DNA of 64,000 nt from Larix kaempferi (GCA_027924585.1 BSBM01000592.1:2604001-2668000); one strand, 5' to 3'; shown: positions 1-11,699, counted from the stretch's first letter. Translations and numbers: made by a program. The notes: generated from the sequence alone by a model not told the origin.

Positions 1-710
1 GGATGCCCCCGACGCATCATGGCAGGATGGATCGCCACACGAGACGTCAGGTAAAATAGTGTATAGATATCCTGGCTAGGCATATATGAGGTCGAATTGC
101 TAAGCTTTTAAGACAACTTCTTCTTCTGACTGGGGTCGTTCAGAAGCTACATCTTTGGCTATGATGGGTAGGATTGATTTGAGGAACCAATCCAAAAAGA
201 TGCGGTTGTCAAGTTTTATCTTGTAGAGGCTCTGGCGCTTACTCCACTCATGGATATGATCGATGATGTGTGTAGCGGTGTTCTGTCTACAAGACAAAAG
301 TATTTCCACTCCTGCATCATAGTGTACAGGTAGTTGAAAGAACTAGAGGAAAGTTGAGGCAAGGGACGTAAATGTGTTGTGGGTCCCATGTGGCTGCTCA
401 ATGTACCACTTGGTTGCGGATCTAATGAAATTTCATTGTAAAAGTATTAGTCTAATGGAATCATCTACTATGGAGTTAGAGGAACACCATAGGTGAAACG
501 ACATGATGTGGTTTTGGGGATCTTCCCCAACTTTTCCTTCAAATTTTGGGATATCTGAGGGAAGCTTTGTGGGAATGGGTGGCCATGTAGGGTTGTGTCT
601 AATAGGATTGTTGGTTAACCTGGTTAGGTCTGGTAAGTTTAGACTAGCCATGTATGGCAGACTAGCAGATGGGTGCGGCATGGTGACTGGGGCATAACTG
701 TTAATAGTAG
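1..710 (-). pseudogene. Ty3/gypsy gag fragment (element C), cut by the window edge
   Basis: Minus-strand reading gives the N-terminal part of a gypsy gag (433-681, with the stretch PKFEGKVGEDPQNHIMSFHL) followed by the next gag segment (100-309, HIHEWSKRQSLYKIKLDNRI). Both align closely by eye with the gag of element B at 10848-9923, so C belongs to the same family. Gag would form the particle that packages element RNA. An in-frame TAG at 343-345 separates the two pieces; element B has TAG at the same codon. The copy is cut at its 5' side by the LTR fragment starting at 711 and continues beyond the window on the left. It is a relic. Confidence 0.8.
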
Positions 711-1381
711 TGTTAACACCTAAAAAGTGCTCACTAGCTCATTCCCTTATTCACATGACCCATTTGTCCACTTTTCCACCATCTGAGCCTCTGAAACCAA
801 CAAAAGGTCACCAAAAGACCTGAGTACACCCCTTTTTCCATTAAAAAAGATTATTTTTCCTGAAAAGCATAAAAAACCCTCAAAAAGGGTCCAAATTCCC
901 AAAAATATTAAAAAGGGAATTAAAATATTATTTTTATTCAAAAAAGGAAAAAGGAGGGAAAAGTACCTAAACCATGTTGGTCAATACCATTTGGTTTCCA
1001 CAAAACCACAAATGGTATTCCCCACCACCAAAACCTATAAAAAGGTGGTAGAGGCTCCTCATTTCACATCCATCCATTATCTCATCCTTATGCTGCTGAA
1101 ATCTCCCTTGAGCATTTTAGCCATTGCAAACCACATTGGAGAAGAGACCATTGGAGATTGGAGTTGCTCATCCTTGGATCCATTCAACCTCATCATTAGA
1201 GGTATTGATTCCGCAAGCACTTGCTTTCCCCATTCTTTCAATACAAATTCATTATTTTACATTATCTTGTTCTTGATTTTAAATTATTTTTGTTATTTGC
1301 TTAATATCTTTGCATAGATCCATGGTTAGTCTTGTTTAATTAGTTTATTGTTATTTATTTCCATTGAAACTGCTGCTACTA
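711..1381 (+). mobile_element. LTR fragment, plus orientation, related to the element B LTR
   Basis: Starts TGTTAACACC, nearly the same start as the element B LTR (TGTTAACACCC on the minus strand). It shares with it AAAAAGTGCTCAC, C-rich/A-rich tracts, a TATAAAAA promoter box at 1036-1043 followed by GAGGCTCC, and a terminal CTGCTACTA. Similarity stops at about 1381, before the CA end seen in B, so the 3' end is missing. It faces opposite to every neighbour. It interrupts the gag of C on the left and abuts the truncated RNase H of A on the right. No clear target duplication is seen. Confidence 0.7.
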
Positions 1382-3207
1382 GTTAGCAAGTGCCCATAGC
1401 ACTAAGCCTGGTTGCAAAACCGGGCCAACAATAGTTCTGAGCTCAAATCTCCTTCCCAAAAGATACTGTCTCCGTTTCTTGAGAGAGTGAATGATGGCTG
1501 TTAGCTCTAAGTCATGGGTGGAATAGTTCTTTTCATGCTCTTTCAGCTTCCTAGATTCATAAAAAATTATAGAACCTTCTTGCATTAGCACTCCACCAAG
1601 TCCTTCAATGCAAGCATCACTGCATAACACAAAATCTTTACTTGGATCTACAATCTTCAACCCATATGCACTAGTAAGCAATTCCTTAAACTGCTGGAAA
1701 CTTCTTTTACATTTTTCAAACGATGTGAATTTGATTCCCTTCCTCTGCAAGGAAGTAATTGGATGGGCTATCTTAGAAAATCCCTCAATGAACCTCCTAT
1801 AATAACCATCCAGGCCCATAAAAGATCTAACATCTGCTACATTCCTTGGAGTGGACCAATCCATGATGGCCTCAATCTTCTTTGGGTCTACTGCAATGCC
1901 TTCTGCTGATATAATATGACCCAAATATTGCACCTTCTCTTGATAGAAGTTACATTTACTCAGCTTAGCATACACCTGGTGATACCTAAGGAATTTCAAT
2001 ACCATTCTCAAATGCTCATCGTGCTTTTCTTCATTCTTTGAATACACAAGAATGTCATCCAAGAAAACAATTACAAACCTGTCCAAGTACTTACTGAAGA
2101 CACTGTTCATGAGACACATGAACGTAGCAGGTGCATTGGTAAGACGAAATGGCACCACTGTAAATTCATATTGACCATACCTAGTTCTGAATGTTGTCTT
2201 ATGAATGTCTTCTTCCTTAATCCTTACCTGGTGGTACCCAGACCTCAAGTCAATCTTGGAAAATACTCTAGCTTCCTTCATTTTATCAAACAAGTCATTA
2301 ATCCTTGGCAAGGGATACTTGTTCTTAATTGCCACTTTATTGAGTTGTCTGTAATCAATACACAACCTCAATGTTCCATCCTTCTTGTTAACAAACAACA
2401 CTGGTGCACCCCATGGGGATACACTCGGTTTGATATATTCCATATCCATTAGTTCCTGCAGCTGCATCTTCAACTCTACTAACTCTGGTGTGCTCATTCT
2501 ATAAGGAGCTTTGGAGATGGGTGTTGCTCCTGGGACACGATTAATGGAAAAGTCAATATCTCTTTTGGGTGGCAATCCTGGAAGCTCATCTGGAAACACA
2601 TCCTGAAACTCTTGAAATATCTGGAAGTCTTCTACCCTGGGTCCCTTATCTTTTGTTGAATCTGATATATGTACAACATATAACTGGAAACCCTTTTTAT
2701 AAAGCTTCCTTAATTGCAGAGTTGAAATCTTCCTTACTGAAACATGCTTTGGATCCCTTTTAACTAACCTTGGTTGGCCTTCATCATCAAGGAATTCCAA
2801 TGCTTTCTCATAACAGTCCACCTTGGCTCTATGCCTTTCCAGCAATCCATGCAAATTACGACATCATATGATCCCAATGGAAAGATATTTAATTTAGCAT
2901 GTGTGAGGAGTCCATTCAATTCTATAGGACACTCCTTCACTACTTGACTTACATTTCTCTTGGTACCGGTGGCCAATTGAACTAGCCAATCCTTCTCATG
3001 TCTTATCTTACCAAGAGAACAACTTCCAACTATCTTAGGAGATACATAACTATGAGTAGACCCTGGGTCAATCAAAACATAAATAGATTGCTCAACAATC
3101 TTACCTGCAACCTCCACCACTGTTGATTGATGGTCTGCTTGATGATCATCGAGTGCTGCATAAATTCTAGGTGTTTCTCTTGCCATGTCCCCTACTGTAT
3201 TTGCTCA
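1379..3207 (-). pseudogene. Element A protease-reverse transcriptase-RNase H (pol fragment)
   Basis: Protease lies at 3186-2764 and keeps IDPGSTHSYVSP, the plant gypsy form of the aspartic protease site. A frameshift near 2858 (YDVVICMD continuing as [20 protein letters not shown] in another frame) leads into a 491-codon frame, 2854-1379. That frame carries RT motifs [12 protein letters not shown], the catalytic [10 protein letters not shown] near 2054, and RNase H with [14 protein letters not shown] and DLELTAI. The enzyme would copy element RNA into DNA in cytoplasmic particles. The RNase H frame ends in non-homologous residues at 1379 and no integrase follows, so the element cannot integrate itself. 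RT is otherwise remarkably open for a truncated copy. Confidence 0.9.
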
Positions 3208-3951
3208 TGTAGCTAGGGTTTTCACCCTAGCTTGTGCAAATGAGCACCTACTAAGGAGAAGGGACTCCTTAGTAGCAGTTCAGTAAAAATAGTAAAAGCA
3301 ATACAGTAAATGAAAACAGTAAATTTAAACTAGCATGTGCATAAACAGAAAAGACAAGATAATAAAATGTTTTTTGTATTGATTATACCTTCAATGTGAG
3401 GTTGGTGAAGCTCTTGCAGCAGTCCAGGAGGGTTGCTTCCAAGCTCCAGTGTTGTTCCTTCTCCTTCTCCAAAGGGTTTTGGATATGGGCCAAAGGGGCA
3501 CTCAAATGTGAAAATAGCTCAAAAGGGTGAGCTAGGGTTTCAAGAGTGATTTTGGCAGAGTAAGGATAGGGATGACTGTGGATATGAAATGGGGAGCCTC
3601 CATCACCTATTTATAGGTTTTTTAGTGGTGGAGTGTTGACCCATGGTTTTGGGCACCATATGGTTTAGGTCAGCTATATAGGGTTTTTGCCTCCTTTTTT
3701 CCCTCTTTTTCCTCTTTTTTGTATTTTTTATTCCCTTTTTAGAGGGTTTTTGCTATTTTTGGAGGAATTTAACTTATTTTGGGGGGAAAAGGGGGCTTTG
3801 TCCTTTTGGAGGCTTTTATAATGGTTTTTTGGCATTTTGGAGGCTATTTAATGGTTTTTTGGGGTTTTGGAGGCAAATATGGTAGGAAATATGGACCAAT
3901 GAGACATGTAATGGGGTAGATGAGGTAGTGAGCACTTTTTGGGTGTTAATA
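3208..3951 (-). repeat. 3' LTR of element B
   Basis: Plus strand reads TGTAGCTAGGG...GTGTTAATA; the matching 5' LTR ends in GTGTTAACA, so the 3' copy has one change at its terminus. It carries a minus-strand promoter box (plus-strand CTATTTATAGG near 3609-3619, TATAAATAG on the minus strand) and an inverted repeat around CTACTAAGGAG near its 3' end. It differs from the 5' LTR by about seven bases in the first 160 and fewer later. Confidence 0.9.
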
Positions 3952-6740
3952 GATTGACCCCTGATGTTTGAGGGAAGGAGCACATCGTATGGCCGATAGA
4001 AATCATAGGTCTTTTATGGTTTTCCTAGGATGTGGAGAGGAGAAGAAACGAACTAGAGCCTGGAACAACGGTCCCGAACAAACTACAAAAACTAAAAGTA
4101 CATGACCTCAATGATGACTGAGGAATAATCTCAACATATGGATGAGGCGGGCATTCCAATGCTCATATCAAGATATAGAACAATAACAAGGGGGTCCAAA
4201 AAATGGGGACCTGAAATATACATGGCCTCAAATAATGAATGAGGAAGAATCTCAATATATGGACGAGGCAGTCATACCCATGCTCGTATCAAGATATATA
4301 TAAAAAATAACAATGAGTCCCAATAATAGGGACCTGAAGGATACATGGAGAACCACTGTGTACATCATAAGGGTCCAGAGGGAACACAAAATCTGGGACA
4401 TACAGCTGGGATGACCATGTCTGAGCTGAAAAACTGATACACTGGAAGATCAATAATGGTGCTGAGTGTGGTACCAGAGGAACTGATGAACTGCTGGATC
4501 ATAGTGACGGGGAATCATACCCTCAATGGTACACTGAATGGGAACTAAACTGGGTACTCAAGGAAGCATATAACTAGATGGCTTCCGAATACAATCGCCA
4601 ACGCAACCCGGACAGCCACGGGAACATATAACTGGGCGTTCTGAAGTGACTCACCAATGTGCTAGAGTCGGGGGAAATCCAGGGTCTTCGACCAATAACT
4701 GAAGGGATATATACCCTGCGCGATTCTCAACGATGCGATCAAGGTGTTGAAGTCAAGCATGTGAGAAACAACCACTCGGAGAGGCACTGAGGACTCCTCT
4801 CAAAATGGTCCGTAGTCATGCACCACTGATGGTGATGGGTCCAAGGCGCAGGGACCTCTAGGTCTATCCTCTGGAATAGATGGGCTGGCATCGACAGAGG
4901 GAGACCTGCAACTAGCAAGGCAATGATGGTTCCTTGATAGGAGCATGAGGTGGCGAACCGAAGTGTGAGAGTACTGATGGTAGGACTGACATACTATGGG
5001 GGTGGGGGATAACTGGGCAAGTAGAGTGGGTGGACTCAAACTTCCTTTGTTCAAAGTATGATCGCAGGGATGATCAGGAAGCATATGAAACTGGCCAGTG
5101 GGAAAGGGATGATAGCTGTAATGGATCAAGGATAGTGACTGGGAAGAGTGATACTCAAGTTGGTGTAAGATGGTAGGAGACTGCAAAATACTCTGAACAA
5201 AGGAGACCTTATGGGGGGTGTTTCCGAGTTGATCGATCATAGTGCCGAGAGGAAGGGGAGGGACTTCTTCATGGGTTAAGGAACTAGAAGAAGTGTGTTC
5301 AAAACGGTATTTTCATGTGGATTTATACGGGCCCAGGACAGTTCATGCTCGTGATTGCTTTCAATTTTAAGGAGTCTGAAAGTGATAAGAAGACTCTGAA
5401 ATAATGGAATGGTACCGTCGTGTGGATTTATACGAGCCCAGGACAGTTCATGCTCATGATTGCTTTCAATTTTAAGGAGTCTGAAAGTGATAAGAAAACT
5501 CTGAAATAATGGAATGCTACCGTCGTGTGGATTTGTACGAGCCCAGGATGATGCGTGCTCATGGTTGCTTTCACTTTTAGAGAGTTTGAAAGCAATAGGA
5601 AGACTCCAGGGGGGTGCTTTTTCGTGTGCTAGTCTCCAAGGCCCAAAGAAGCATAAAAGGATGCAATGAATAACTCTTTTAGCCGGTGTGACTAGAGTAT
5701 TCCTTTTTCGTAACTAGTCTACCAGGTTCGGAAAAGGTTTAAACTTATACCAGATAGACGCCCTTTCAGGTACTTTAACTAGCATAAAAGGAAGCAAGAT
5801 TGCTCGACGATCTTTTCATTCTTTTAGGAGTCAGAAAAGAGCTTAACAGAAACTCCCTAAATTCCTTTTTCGTAAAGGACTTGTCCGGCCCGAAAAAGGG
5901 ATAAAATTATACCGAACAAAAGGAATGGATAGGCAAGGAGGAAGTGCTCAATCAAGGAACATCGATGAGAACCAAGAATGAGGGTGGGGGGAAACACTAG
6001 TGGGCCTCCTTGCAGGATGATGAATGGTGGCAAAATAACAAAATAATTGCAGTATGAGTGGAGTGACTAGCTCATGTAAAAATGTGTAACAATCCGATGG
6101 CGGCCGATGTGGTGCGCAAGCTGAGGCAACAAGGTGTCGGGACACAATGTTGAAATTGTACCTAGTGAGAGAGAGAAATGATCTCAAGAATCATCATGAG
6201 CTCGGAAAACTGAATCCGGCGATATAAAAAGTGTAAAAAATGGATAACGACCGAGGTGGCATGCAAACCGAGATTACGGGGGCATTTTGGAAAAAATACC
6301 CAAAAAAGCTAAGGGTGAGAGCGAGAGATGATCTCAAGCATCATCACAGGATCGGAAAACTAAATCCGATGGTATAAGGAATGCTAAAAACTGGCAACGG
6401 CCAATGTGGCGCGCAAATCGAGATGGCGACATGCGGGGAAAAAAATTTCCAAAAGGTTTTTGTGAGAGCGAGAAATGATCTCAAGCATCATCATGAGCAC
6501 GGAAATATGAATCCGGCGGTGCAAATGGTGCGAAAAATGGAGGTCATAAGGACTTCGGAATGGTCAAAGGAAATAACTAAGTTAAAAAATGGCTACAATC
6601 AAAGGTGAGCCCACCAAGCCAAGGATGTAGTGGTGGGGAGAAATGATGACCCACGGGGGAAGAATACTATGTGTATCAAATCAAATCAAATCTATAAGTG
6701 ATATGTGACCTCAAAAATGGTTGAGATCACGCATGTGAAA
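3952..6740. repeat. Non-coding 3' internal region of element B with three tandem-repeat blocks
   Basis: No recognisable polymerase motif in six frames. Tandem blocks: about 118 bp x2 near 4096-4335 (ACCTCAA...GAATCTCAA); 105 bp x3 at 5311-5625 (TGTGGATTTATACGAGCCCAGG); about 140 bp x3-4 at 6060-6560 (GAGAAATGATCTCAAGCATCATCA). An open frame at 5240-4800 on the minus strand (146 codons) has no recognisable domain and is probably chance. The region replaces RT, RNase H and integrase relative to an autonomous gypsy element. It may hold packaging or transport signals, but that is not shown. Confidence 0.6.
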
Positions 6741-6752
6741 AAGTGAGCAGGG

Positions 6753-7247
6753 TTAATGACCTGTCCCCATGCTATGTGCATAGGGTTTGTGATTGTGGAT
6801 CACATATATGTTGGTTTGAACAATGGGTTCATTGATGTGCTGAGATAGATGTGATGGGGTGGGGTCAAAATGAGTGATCATGCCCCCTATCCCAGGTTCG
6901 AGGTAATCTATGATGCCATCGACCTCAGAGGTGTCAACGCGGTGCTTTATGATAGCGGGGTCAAGACCAAGCATTTTGGTGTAGGACTAGGCAAAGACAT
7001 CACAGAACTCCTGGAAAAAAAATTTGTACTCTCTGATCTCGTGCTCGGTGCAGGAATCACATAACGAAATGATTCCAGGAGCACCGGCTAGGGTAGAGAT
7101 ATCAATGTGGATTAGGGGTGAGATGTTGGCCATGTTACCTTCCTTGAAGGCATCAGGGGCGAGAATGGGATCTTTAAACCAGTCAACTTTGGTGGGAAGG
7201 TAATCTTTTGACTCAACCGAGAATTGGGTGGCTGTGGTGGAGGAGGA
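6753..7247 (-). pseudogene. Element B: start of the RT region, truncated
   Basis: Minus strand reads FFQEFCDVFA, then TAG at 6993-6995 where related gypsy proteins have tryptophan, then SY.KMLGLDPAIIKHRVDT. This is the well-known lead-in to gypsy RT (compare DVFAWSYEEMPEID at 48110-48160). After HRVDT the similarity ends and the frame runs on with non-RT residues to 6753. The deletion therefore removed RT from its first motif onward. Confidence 0.7.
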
Positions 7248-8430
7248 TTATTCCAAGAGGAAATAGGAATGATGGTGCATATCTTCCCAGGGGTAATCAG
7301 GTGCAGTAAGAGCCTCGAGAATCTCCTCATCATTGTGGAAACTTTGGGTTTTCAAATCAATTGACGAGGGAGTGCTAGTAGAAGAGATCATATAAATGGT
7401 ATTAATCTCTCCGGTTGATGGTGATACTGGGGGGTGGATCTCTTCAATGGTAGGGGGAGTCATATCGAGGTCCAAGTTATTCATCTCATAGAGGGCGGCT
7501 CTGTAATCTGGGAGATTTGGGCAGTGATGTGAGTAATGGCCGTAAATACCGCATATTGCACAAGGGTGATTGGTATGCAGTGATTTATCATGAGGCTTAA
7601 GGGTAGGGCCGAGCTGGACAACCAGGATGTTGGGGTCGTCATCAAGCATTTGCATGTGTTCCTGTAATGCGGGTAATTGTGGACATTGATGAGTAGCATG
7701 GCCCAACTCATCACACAATGAGCATTTGGGAGGAGCACAAAACACGTGGGTATTCTTAACTGGTTTAGGCGGGAGTAAAGCAGTGTATGGTTGTGGGCCT
7801 CTGCCCCCAGTGTGCTTGATAAGAGGGGATGGATTAGTGGATGATGAAGCGGTAGTGACACCAGGAGGTGGTTGACTAGTAGTGGTGATGGGTTGCACTG
7901 GTTGTAGGATGACATTTTGTGTTGGAGGGGAAACGGGAGGCGTGATGTACCATACAGGTAATCCCAAAGTTAAACTGGGGAGGTTGAGGGTAGCCATAAC
8001 CGGGGCGCTTACTAATCCCGAAGGGGGAAATAGGAAGGGGATTGTATGGATGGGTGTAACACCAACATGACTAGGTACCAATGGTGGTTGGGGTAGCAAG
8101 GGCGGTTGATGGTTGGGTGTTGGTGTATTGTGGGAAAGGGTACACAAGTCAGATACTTCGATCGCGGGTAACGGGGGTGGAATGGCTTTGAATGTTGAGG
8201 TCATCAGTGTATCTGAGTAAACTCCAGGTCCCACTGAGGAAACCAACAAGGTAGTTGCACAGCAAGCAGGTTGTTTAACCATGGGGAGAACATTTTCGGG
8301 TGCAGCGGGGGCATTAGGATCGTAATAGGTGAGTTGGTCAACCTTAACCACGTGTCTGTCATGGGGGAACATCATGGTACGAAAAATGGATGAGGCAACC
8401 GCCCGCATGGCATACATGTAACTACGACCA
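7248..8430 (-). pseudogene. Element B: protease C-terminus plus a second zinc-knuckle region
   Basis: The open frame 8417-7248 begins GRSYMYAMRAVASSIFRTMM, the flap/C-terminal part of a gypsy protease. A proline-rich linker follows, then two CX2CX4HX4C zinc knuckles: CSLCDELGHATHQC near 7682-7724 and CAICGIYGHYSHHC near 7519-7563. Knuckles normally sit at the end of gag, upstream of protease, where B also has one (9383-9339). The second downstream knuckle shares TNHPC.ICG.YGH with the gag knuckle, which points to internal duplication. The role would be nucleic-acid binding. The frame is the longest intact one in B (389 codons). Confidence 0.75.
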
Positions 8431-9119
8431 AGTAAGAGGTTATAATCAAGCTAGGCATTGATGACCTCTATGTAAATAAGCACTGTTTTACCAGCCAACT
8501 AGACGGGGACATTGGCTAAGAGACCTTGGGGTTGAGTCGAACGGCCGTCGTAGGCTCGCAACGCAATGGTGGACTGCTGGAGTGTAGGGGATCCCAACTT
8601 CTGCCAAATGAATGTGGACATAAGGCATGTAGAGGCACCTTCATTGATGATGAATCGATGGATGACAAGATTCCAAACGGATACAGAAGCTTGGAACGCT
8701 AATGTGGAAGGCATGTGTGGTTCAGATTGGTCCAAATCGAAGGCCATCATTCGTGAATCATTTGGGTCAATAGCACCAATGGTTGATAACAAAGTCTTGC
8801 ACTGTGTAGGACAGTTTTTTAAGACCTCTAACGCAGACATGGCTGCGAGGGACTAGGCTAAGTCATCTACAATGTTGTAATTAGACGCAGTGCGAGGATT
8901 GGGGTTATTGTTGATGCGGCGAAGTGGGAAGCAAGGGGCTTTGGAGGTTCCATCTAGTGGAGCCAGAGGTATGCGTAACGACTGATCGGTGGGATGAGTG
9001 TTGGTGTTTTTGTCGGCGGGAGGGGCTTCAGGGGTGGAGCCATATTGGTTTCGATGGGTTTGGAGGTTGACATCGGTGGAGGACATCATTAGCAAGGGAT
9101 GGGTACCTAAGTCTATCAT
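8431..9119 (-). pseudogene. Element B: aspartic protease core
   Basis: Frame 8840-8499 contains HRFIINEGASTCLMS and later LRAYDGR, the gypsy protease core that normally reads DEGAST. The catalytic Asp codon is Asn here (8643-8645), so activity is doubtful. In-frame TAG codons at 8851-8853, 8496-8498 and 8453-8455 interrupt the frame, each at a place where CAG (Gln) fits the reading. Upstream, 9119-8854 is a linker between the gag knuckle and protease. Confidence 0.7.
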
Positions 9120-9188
9120 GGGTTAATCAGGAGAGGCATAAGTGATTTGTTGTTGGGGAGGCACGTTTCCTTCAGGGGGAGCCAACGG

Positions 9189-9922
9189 CTAAGTGTTCGC
9201 TACACCTTGGGTTGGTAAAGGGTTTTGTAACACCAAGGGTGGATTTTGAGGTGGTGGGGGGTTGGGTGGCGCCTGAGGAGCCGCGTGCCCTTGGCGGTGG
9301 GCATCATCAGTCCAAATTTTCCGAGCTCGCTCCAAATGTGGGCAAGCATGTTTGCAGTGGCCATAGACCCCGCAAATAGAACAAGGATGGTTTGTTCGCA
9401 AATTAGGATTATTGGCTTGCTTGGGCGGCCGATCAGGGTTCTGGTTGGGGGATTGGAAGGTTAACCGCCTTGATCTGGAGGGGGGTTGTTCCCACGGTTA
9501 TTTCCATTGCCACAGTTTTGTTGGCCTTGTTGGCGTTGGTTATTTTGGTTGGGTTGCGGATTCTATTGCGCATAAACTTTCCCTTGGGTGGCAGGTGGGT
9601 TCTGGGGTTGTGCAGGTGTGGGAGCAGGCTGCGGTGGATAATAAGTGGGTGGAGGTGGCACAGGTGCTAAACCTTGTGGCGATTGCTGATATTCCTGTGC
9701 AACGAGTTGTGGGTTTGCCGCAGGTGCTGTCTGTGGCAGATAATAAGCGGGGGGGGCTTGAGAGGGTACAGGAGCTTCCGCGGCCTGCGGGTGGTAATAT
9801 GGCTGAGGTGCGATTGGTGGGACGTAAGTGGGGGCGGCATGGACAAAGCACTGAGGTGGACATGAGGGTCCATGGGAATGGTGGTGATGTGCCATGGGAG
9901 CATACGAATTGGTTGCTCCAGA
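9189..9922 (-). pseudogene. Element B: proline/glutamine-rich gag linker and CCHC knuckle
   Basis: Minus strand 9895-9563 encodes a Pro/Gln/Tyr/Ala-rich linker. It is followed in another frame by 9401-9189 with one CX2CX4HX4C zinc knuckle (CSICGVYGHCKHAC, 9383-9339). The linker has high GC content compared with its surroundings. This is the nucleocapsid end of gag. Stops at 9186-9188 (TAG) and 9120-9122 (TAA) lie before the protease linker. Confidence 0.7.
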
Positions 9923-10848
9923 CTAAGATGTAGCCTGCGAAAGGTCGGGGCCATGGCTAGGACGTGCTATGGAAAAGGGTTGGTTATGTGAAGCTATACG
10001 GCCAATGATGCCATCTGCGGCATGGGATTCCCCTGGTGCATCGTGCCGGGATGAACCACCGCGGGGGGCATTAGGGATGATGGAATATAGGTAACCAGAC
10101 TGGGTGTAAATAAGGTCAAATTGCTGGGCTTTGAGGATGGCCTCTTCTTCGAACTGGGGTCGCTCAGATGCAACATCCTTAGCAATGACAGGAAGGAGAG
10201 ATTTTAGAAACCAATCTACGAAGATACGGTCATCTAACTTGATTTTGCAGAGGCTGCGGCGTCGACGCCACTCATGAATGTGGTCAGTGATGTAGGTGGT
10301 CGTGTTTTGTCTGCAAGACAGTAGCATCTCAACTCCCGCGTCATAGCGGATAGGTAACTGAGAGAACTACAGGAAGGTCGAGGCGAGGGAGGTAAAGGTG
10401 GCATGGGTCCCATGGGGCTGCTTGATGTACCACTTAGCTGCAGAGCTAATGAGGGTGCGTTGTAACAAATGGAGGCGGACAAAGTCATCCACTATGGAGT
10501 TGGGGGAACACCATAGATTAATGGACATAATATGGTTTTGGGGGTCTTCACCTGCCTTTACCTCAAACTTAGGGATGTTTGATGGGAGCTTGGTGAGCAT
10601 GTGAGGCCAGGCAGGGTCGTGTCTGATGGGATCGTTAGTTAGTCTGGCTAGGTTAGGAAGGTTGAGACTAGCCATGATTGGAAAACTAGTAGAAGGATGT
10701 GACATACTGGTGGTTGTGACCATGTTGGGGCCAATGCCCCCAAGTGGAGGAACTGGGTTTGGGTTGGGGACATTTCCCCTAGGTGGAGAAACGAAGGTGG
10801 TATGGGATGGTCCTACACCGCCAAGGGTAGTGTGAGCCACTGGTGGAG
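9923..10848 (-). pseudogene. Element B: gag core
   Basis: Frame from 10848 reads TPPVAHTTLGGVG, then MASLNLPNLARL and PKFEVKAGEDPQNHIMS, the retrotransposon gag domain, as far as a TAG at 10367-10369. Beyond it the same frame continues to 9923 with HIHEWRRRRSLCKIKLDDRI and SERPQFEEEAILKAQQFDLI. The N-terminus lies 13.7 kb away at 24600-25079, separated by element D; the codon phase is unbroken across D once one TGGAG duplication is removed. Confidence 0.85.
10844..10848. repeat. Target-site duplication of element D (left)
   Basis: TGGAG here is matched by TGGAG at 24600-24604, immediately outside the other LTR of D. The exact 5-bp match inside one split gag frame proves D is a single insertion. 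Confidence 0.95.
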
Positions 10849-11495
10849 TGTTAAATTTTTCAGAATTTACTTCAATCTGATCTAGGATCTTAACTGAGAG
10901 AACAACATGTACAACAAATATACAGCATATCAATCATGGACACAATAATGCAAGCACACAAGAGACACAGAGTTTACTTGGGGAAAACCATAAAGATGAA
11001 AAACCCCAATAACTTCCTTAGAGATAGATAGAGCAATGATACAACTAGAATACAAGAGATATTCTTCTCCTAGTAGCAGAGCCTCCTCCTCCACAAGTGC
11101 ACCACTCTCCAAAGTGTGAGTGAGAGAATAGAATATGTAAAATGAGAGAGACACACTCTCTATTTATACACTAACTTGACTTGACCTTTACTCAACTAGG
11201 TCGGCCTCAACTTAACCACTTAACATAATGCTGACTGGGCCAACCCCGACTAGGGTGGTCTAATAACCCTTTGACCCACATGTCCGACCCCCAATAGGGT
11301 GGTCTAATAACCCTTTGAACCACATGACTTATACAGGGCCGACCCCAACAAGGTGGTCTAATAACCCATCAAGTATAAGTTACGACACTTACAATATAAA
11401 TGACGACACTTCCATATAGAGGAATAATAACATATCTATAGGAATACAATATACATATATGTGAAATACATTCTGAAGTTACATATACATCAACA
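10849..11495 (-). repeat. 3' LTR of element D (647 bp)
   Basis: Plus strand TGTTAAATTTTT...ATACATCAACA. It contains a minus-strand promoter box TATAAATAGAG (plus TCTATTTATAC near 11159-11169). It also carries three tandem boxes (GGTCTAATAACCC with a CCGACCCC arm) between 11225 and 11365. It is 43 bp shorter than the 5' LTR, which has an extra 45-bp tandem duplication. Confidence 0.95.
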
Positions 11496-11699
11496 CTCCC
11501 TCTTAACTAGGAAGGTATTTCTCGACACAGGTCTTCTAGCATAATTCATCTGCTCTGGATCATCGTCACCGAGTCATCATCATCGTCACTGTTGCTGCTA
11601 TCTCAATCAATCTCTGAATCTACTCGTCATAGGAAGTTCTACAGAGCCAGTCCTTTTTCATACTGGATGTAGGCCCACCACCTGCAGGTCTTCGTCATC
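11496..11699 (-). repeat. Element D internal tail between 3' LTR and inserted element E
   Basis: Begins CTCCCTCTTAAC, the complement of a polypurine tract next to the 3' LTR. The rest is CATC-rich (ATCATCGTCACC, CATCATCATCGTC) with no coding signal. Confidence 0.7.

Noticed and set aside
4800-5240. 146-codon minus-strand frame in element B, as a possible novel protein
   Set aside because: Ser/His/Pro-rich, no motif, no relation to any retroelement domain, lies between tandem repeats; cannot be supported without a second copy.
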